Assembly (NCBI GenBank): GCA_963722965.1
Contig: CAVROX010000005.1
Span: 124,001-188,000 of the forward strand
Reading direction: 5' to 3'
Source of the DNA: DATLSM01 sp963722965
Lineage (GTDB): Bacteria; Actinomycetota; Thermoleophilia; Solirubrobacterales; 70-9
Length of the DNA stretch: 64,000 nucleotides
Shown here: piece after piece, positions 63,461 through 64,000 of the stretch
How positions within the stretch are numbered: position 1 is the stretch's first letter
How the letters are laid out: every line of letters begins with the position of its first letter
Translations under genes and position numbers: made by a program
Notes under the pieces: generated by a model
What the model was told of the DNA's origin: nothing
What the model saw: only the letters and a program-made list of their open reading frames with translations
Database searches by the model: none

Positions 63461-64000
63461 TCAGTCCTCCAGGAGGAAGTCGAACACCGCGTATCCGACC
63501 AGGAGGAAGATCAGATCGTATAGCCCGAGGATCGCAAGCCAGGTGCCGAAACGGTGGTAGAGGGGTCCTCCGGCCGCCATCAGCGGCTCGGTGGCGCCGG
63601 TGGCGGCGATCATCAACGGCACGACCAGGGGCAGAAGGAGGAGCGGAACAAGCAGATCGCGGGCGCGAGAGTTGACCGCCATCGAGGAGATCAGGGTGCC
63701 GGTCGCTGCGAGGCCGAGGTCGGCGAGCACGAGGACCGCGGCGAGCGGCGCCAGCGCGGCGGGGGATCGGAGGAAGAAGAGGGCAAAGATCGGGATTGCG
63801 ATCAGCTCGAGGAGAAGCAGATAGATGAGCAGCGCCGTGGCCTTGGCGGCAAAGAGGGCGGTGCGGTCGATCGGCGCGAGGCGGATCGCGTCGAAGCCGC
63901 CCTCCTCGCGCTCAGCGACAAAGAGGCGGCTGATGCCGAGCACGGCGGCGAACAGCAGCGTCATCCAAAGGACGCCGGCTGCGAGGCTGCCGGAGAGGCT
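63461..64000 (-). CDS. ccmB: Heme exporter permease CcmB (5' end cut by the window)
   Basis: About 180 residues from the window edge to the stop. GVLWMTLLFAAVLGISRLFV, EREEGGFDAIRLAPIDRTAL and STLISSMAVNSRARDLLVPL-type sequence (GTLISSMAVNSRARDLLVPL) with LLLPLVVPLMIAATGAT are CcmB signatures. Four or five helices are present; the first one is beyond the window. It is the permease of the CcmAB ABC transporter; ccmA is probably just upstream, outside the window. Confidence 0.92.
   Translation of the reverse strand, partial: SLSGSLAAGVLWMTLLFAAVLGISRLFVAEREEGGFDAIRLAPIDRTALFAAKATALLIYLLLLELIAIPIFALFFLRSPAALAPLAAVLVLADLGLAATGTLISSMAVNSRARDLLVPLLLLPLVVPLMIAATGATEPLMAAGGPLYHRFGTWLAILGLYDLIFLLVGYAVFDFLLED

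Overview
The window is about 64 kb of very GC-rich DNA from what is most likely an actinobacterium. Support comes from a six-gene MCE cluster, an MmpL-type transporter, a PBP1A/L,D-transpeptidase envelope set, menaquinone genes, a Bacillus-type split cytochrome b complex and heme made by the C5 route (hemA, hemL, hemC). The mix, together with families I associate with Solirubrobacterales, suggests class Thermoleophilia; that placement is inference. No rRNA or other taxonomic marker is present beyond ribosomal proteins S6, S18 and L9.

Layout. 1-7.9 kb (+): end of hemL, a prenyl-synthase-like small protein, qcrABC (Rieske, cytochrome b6, subunit IV-cytochrome c), menG, a polyprenyl diphosphate synthase, a zinc-ribbon gene (-), tatA, tatC and a membrane-anchored helical protein. 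8-12.5 kb: a DUF6159-like membrane protein with an MCE-like tail, a SAM methyltransferase, a divergent MarR/cupin pair, three copies of a decayed 70-bp repeat, and tRNA-Lys. 12.5-27.5 kb: an apparent lipid-trafficking locus, with an MmpL transporter and six consecutive MCE proteins interleaved with three paralogous secreted four-cysteine proteins, and no YrbE permease or ATPase in view. 27.8-33.2 kb (-): rpsF-ssb-rpsR-rplI-dnaB-dnaC-like-purA. 33.2-40.2 kb: trehalose genes (otsA, treT), HtrA protease, a two-component system, a FlgM-like small protein and thiL. 40.2-47.4 kb: envelope genes (YbhN-like protein, GT-C mannosyltransferase, PBP1A, small MscS, CPBP protease, L,D-transpeptidase) and pyrE. 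47.4-51.7 kb: a 4.2-kb island that splits a tRNA-Arg(CCT) gene exactly in its anticodon arm and carries a different, intact tRNA-Arg(CCT). 51.7-58 kb: a hypothetical gene, galT, slipin, nfeD, a TlpA-like thioredoxin and a SF2 helicase. 57.9-64 kb (-): ccmB, ccmC, ccmD-like, hemA, hemC, cobA-hemD and birA, i.e. heme synthesis joined to cytochrome c maturation.

The two ends share a theme: heme synthesis, cytochrome c maturation and the menaquinol:cytochrome c reductase with its quinone enzymes. The middle concerns the envelope and lipid movement. Many otherwise well-conserved genes, including essential ones (dnaB, hemC, birA, thiL), are broken by single-base shifts, often near G or C runs. I read these as mostly sequence errors, and give the full span of each such gene as one feature with the approximate break points.
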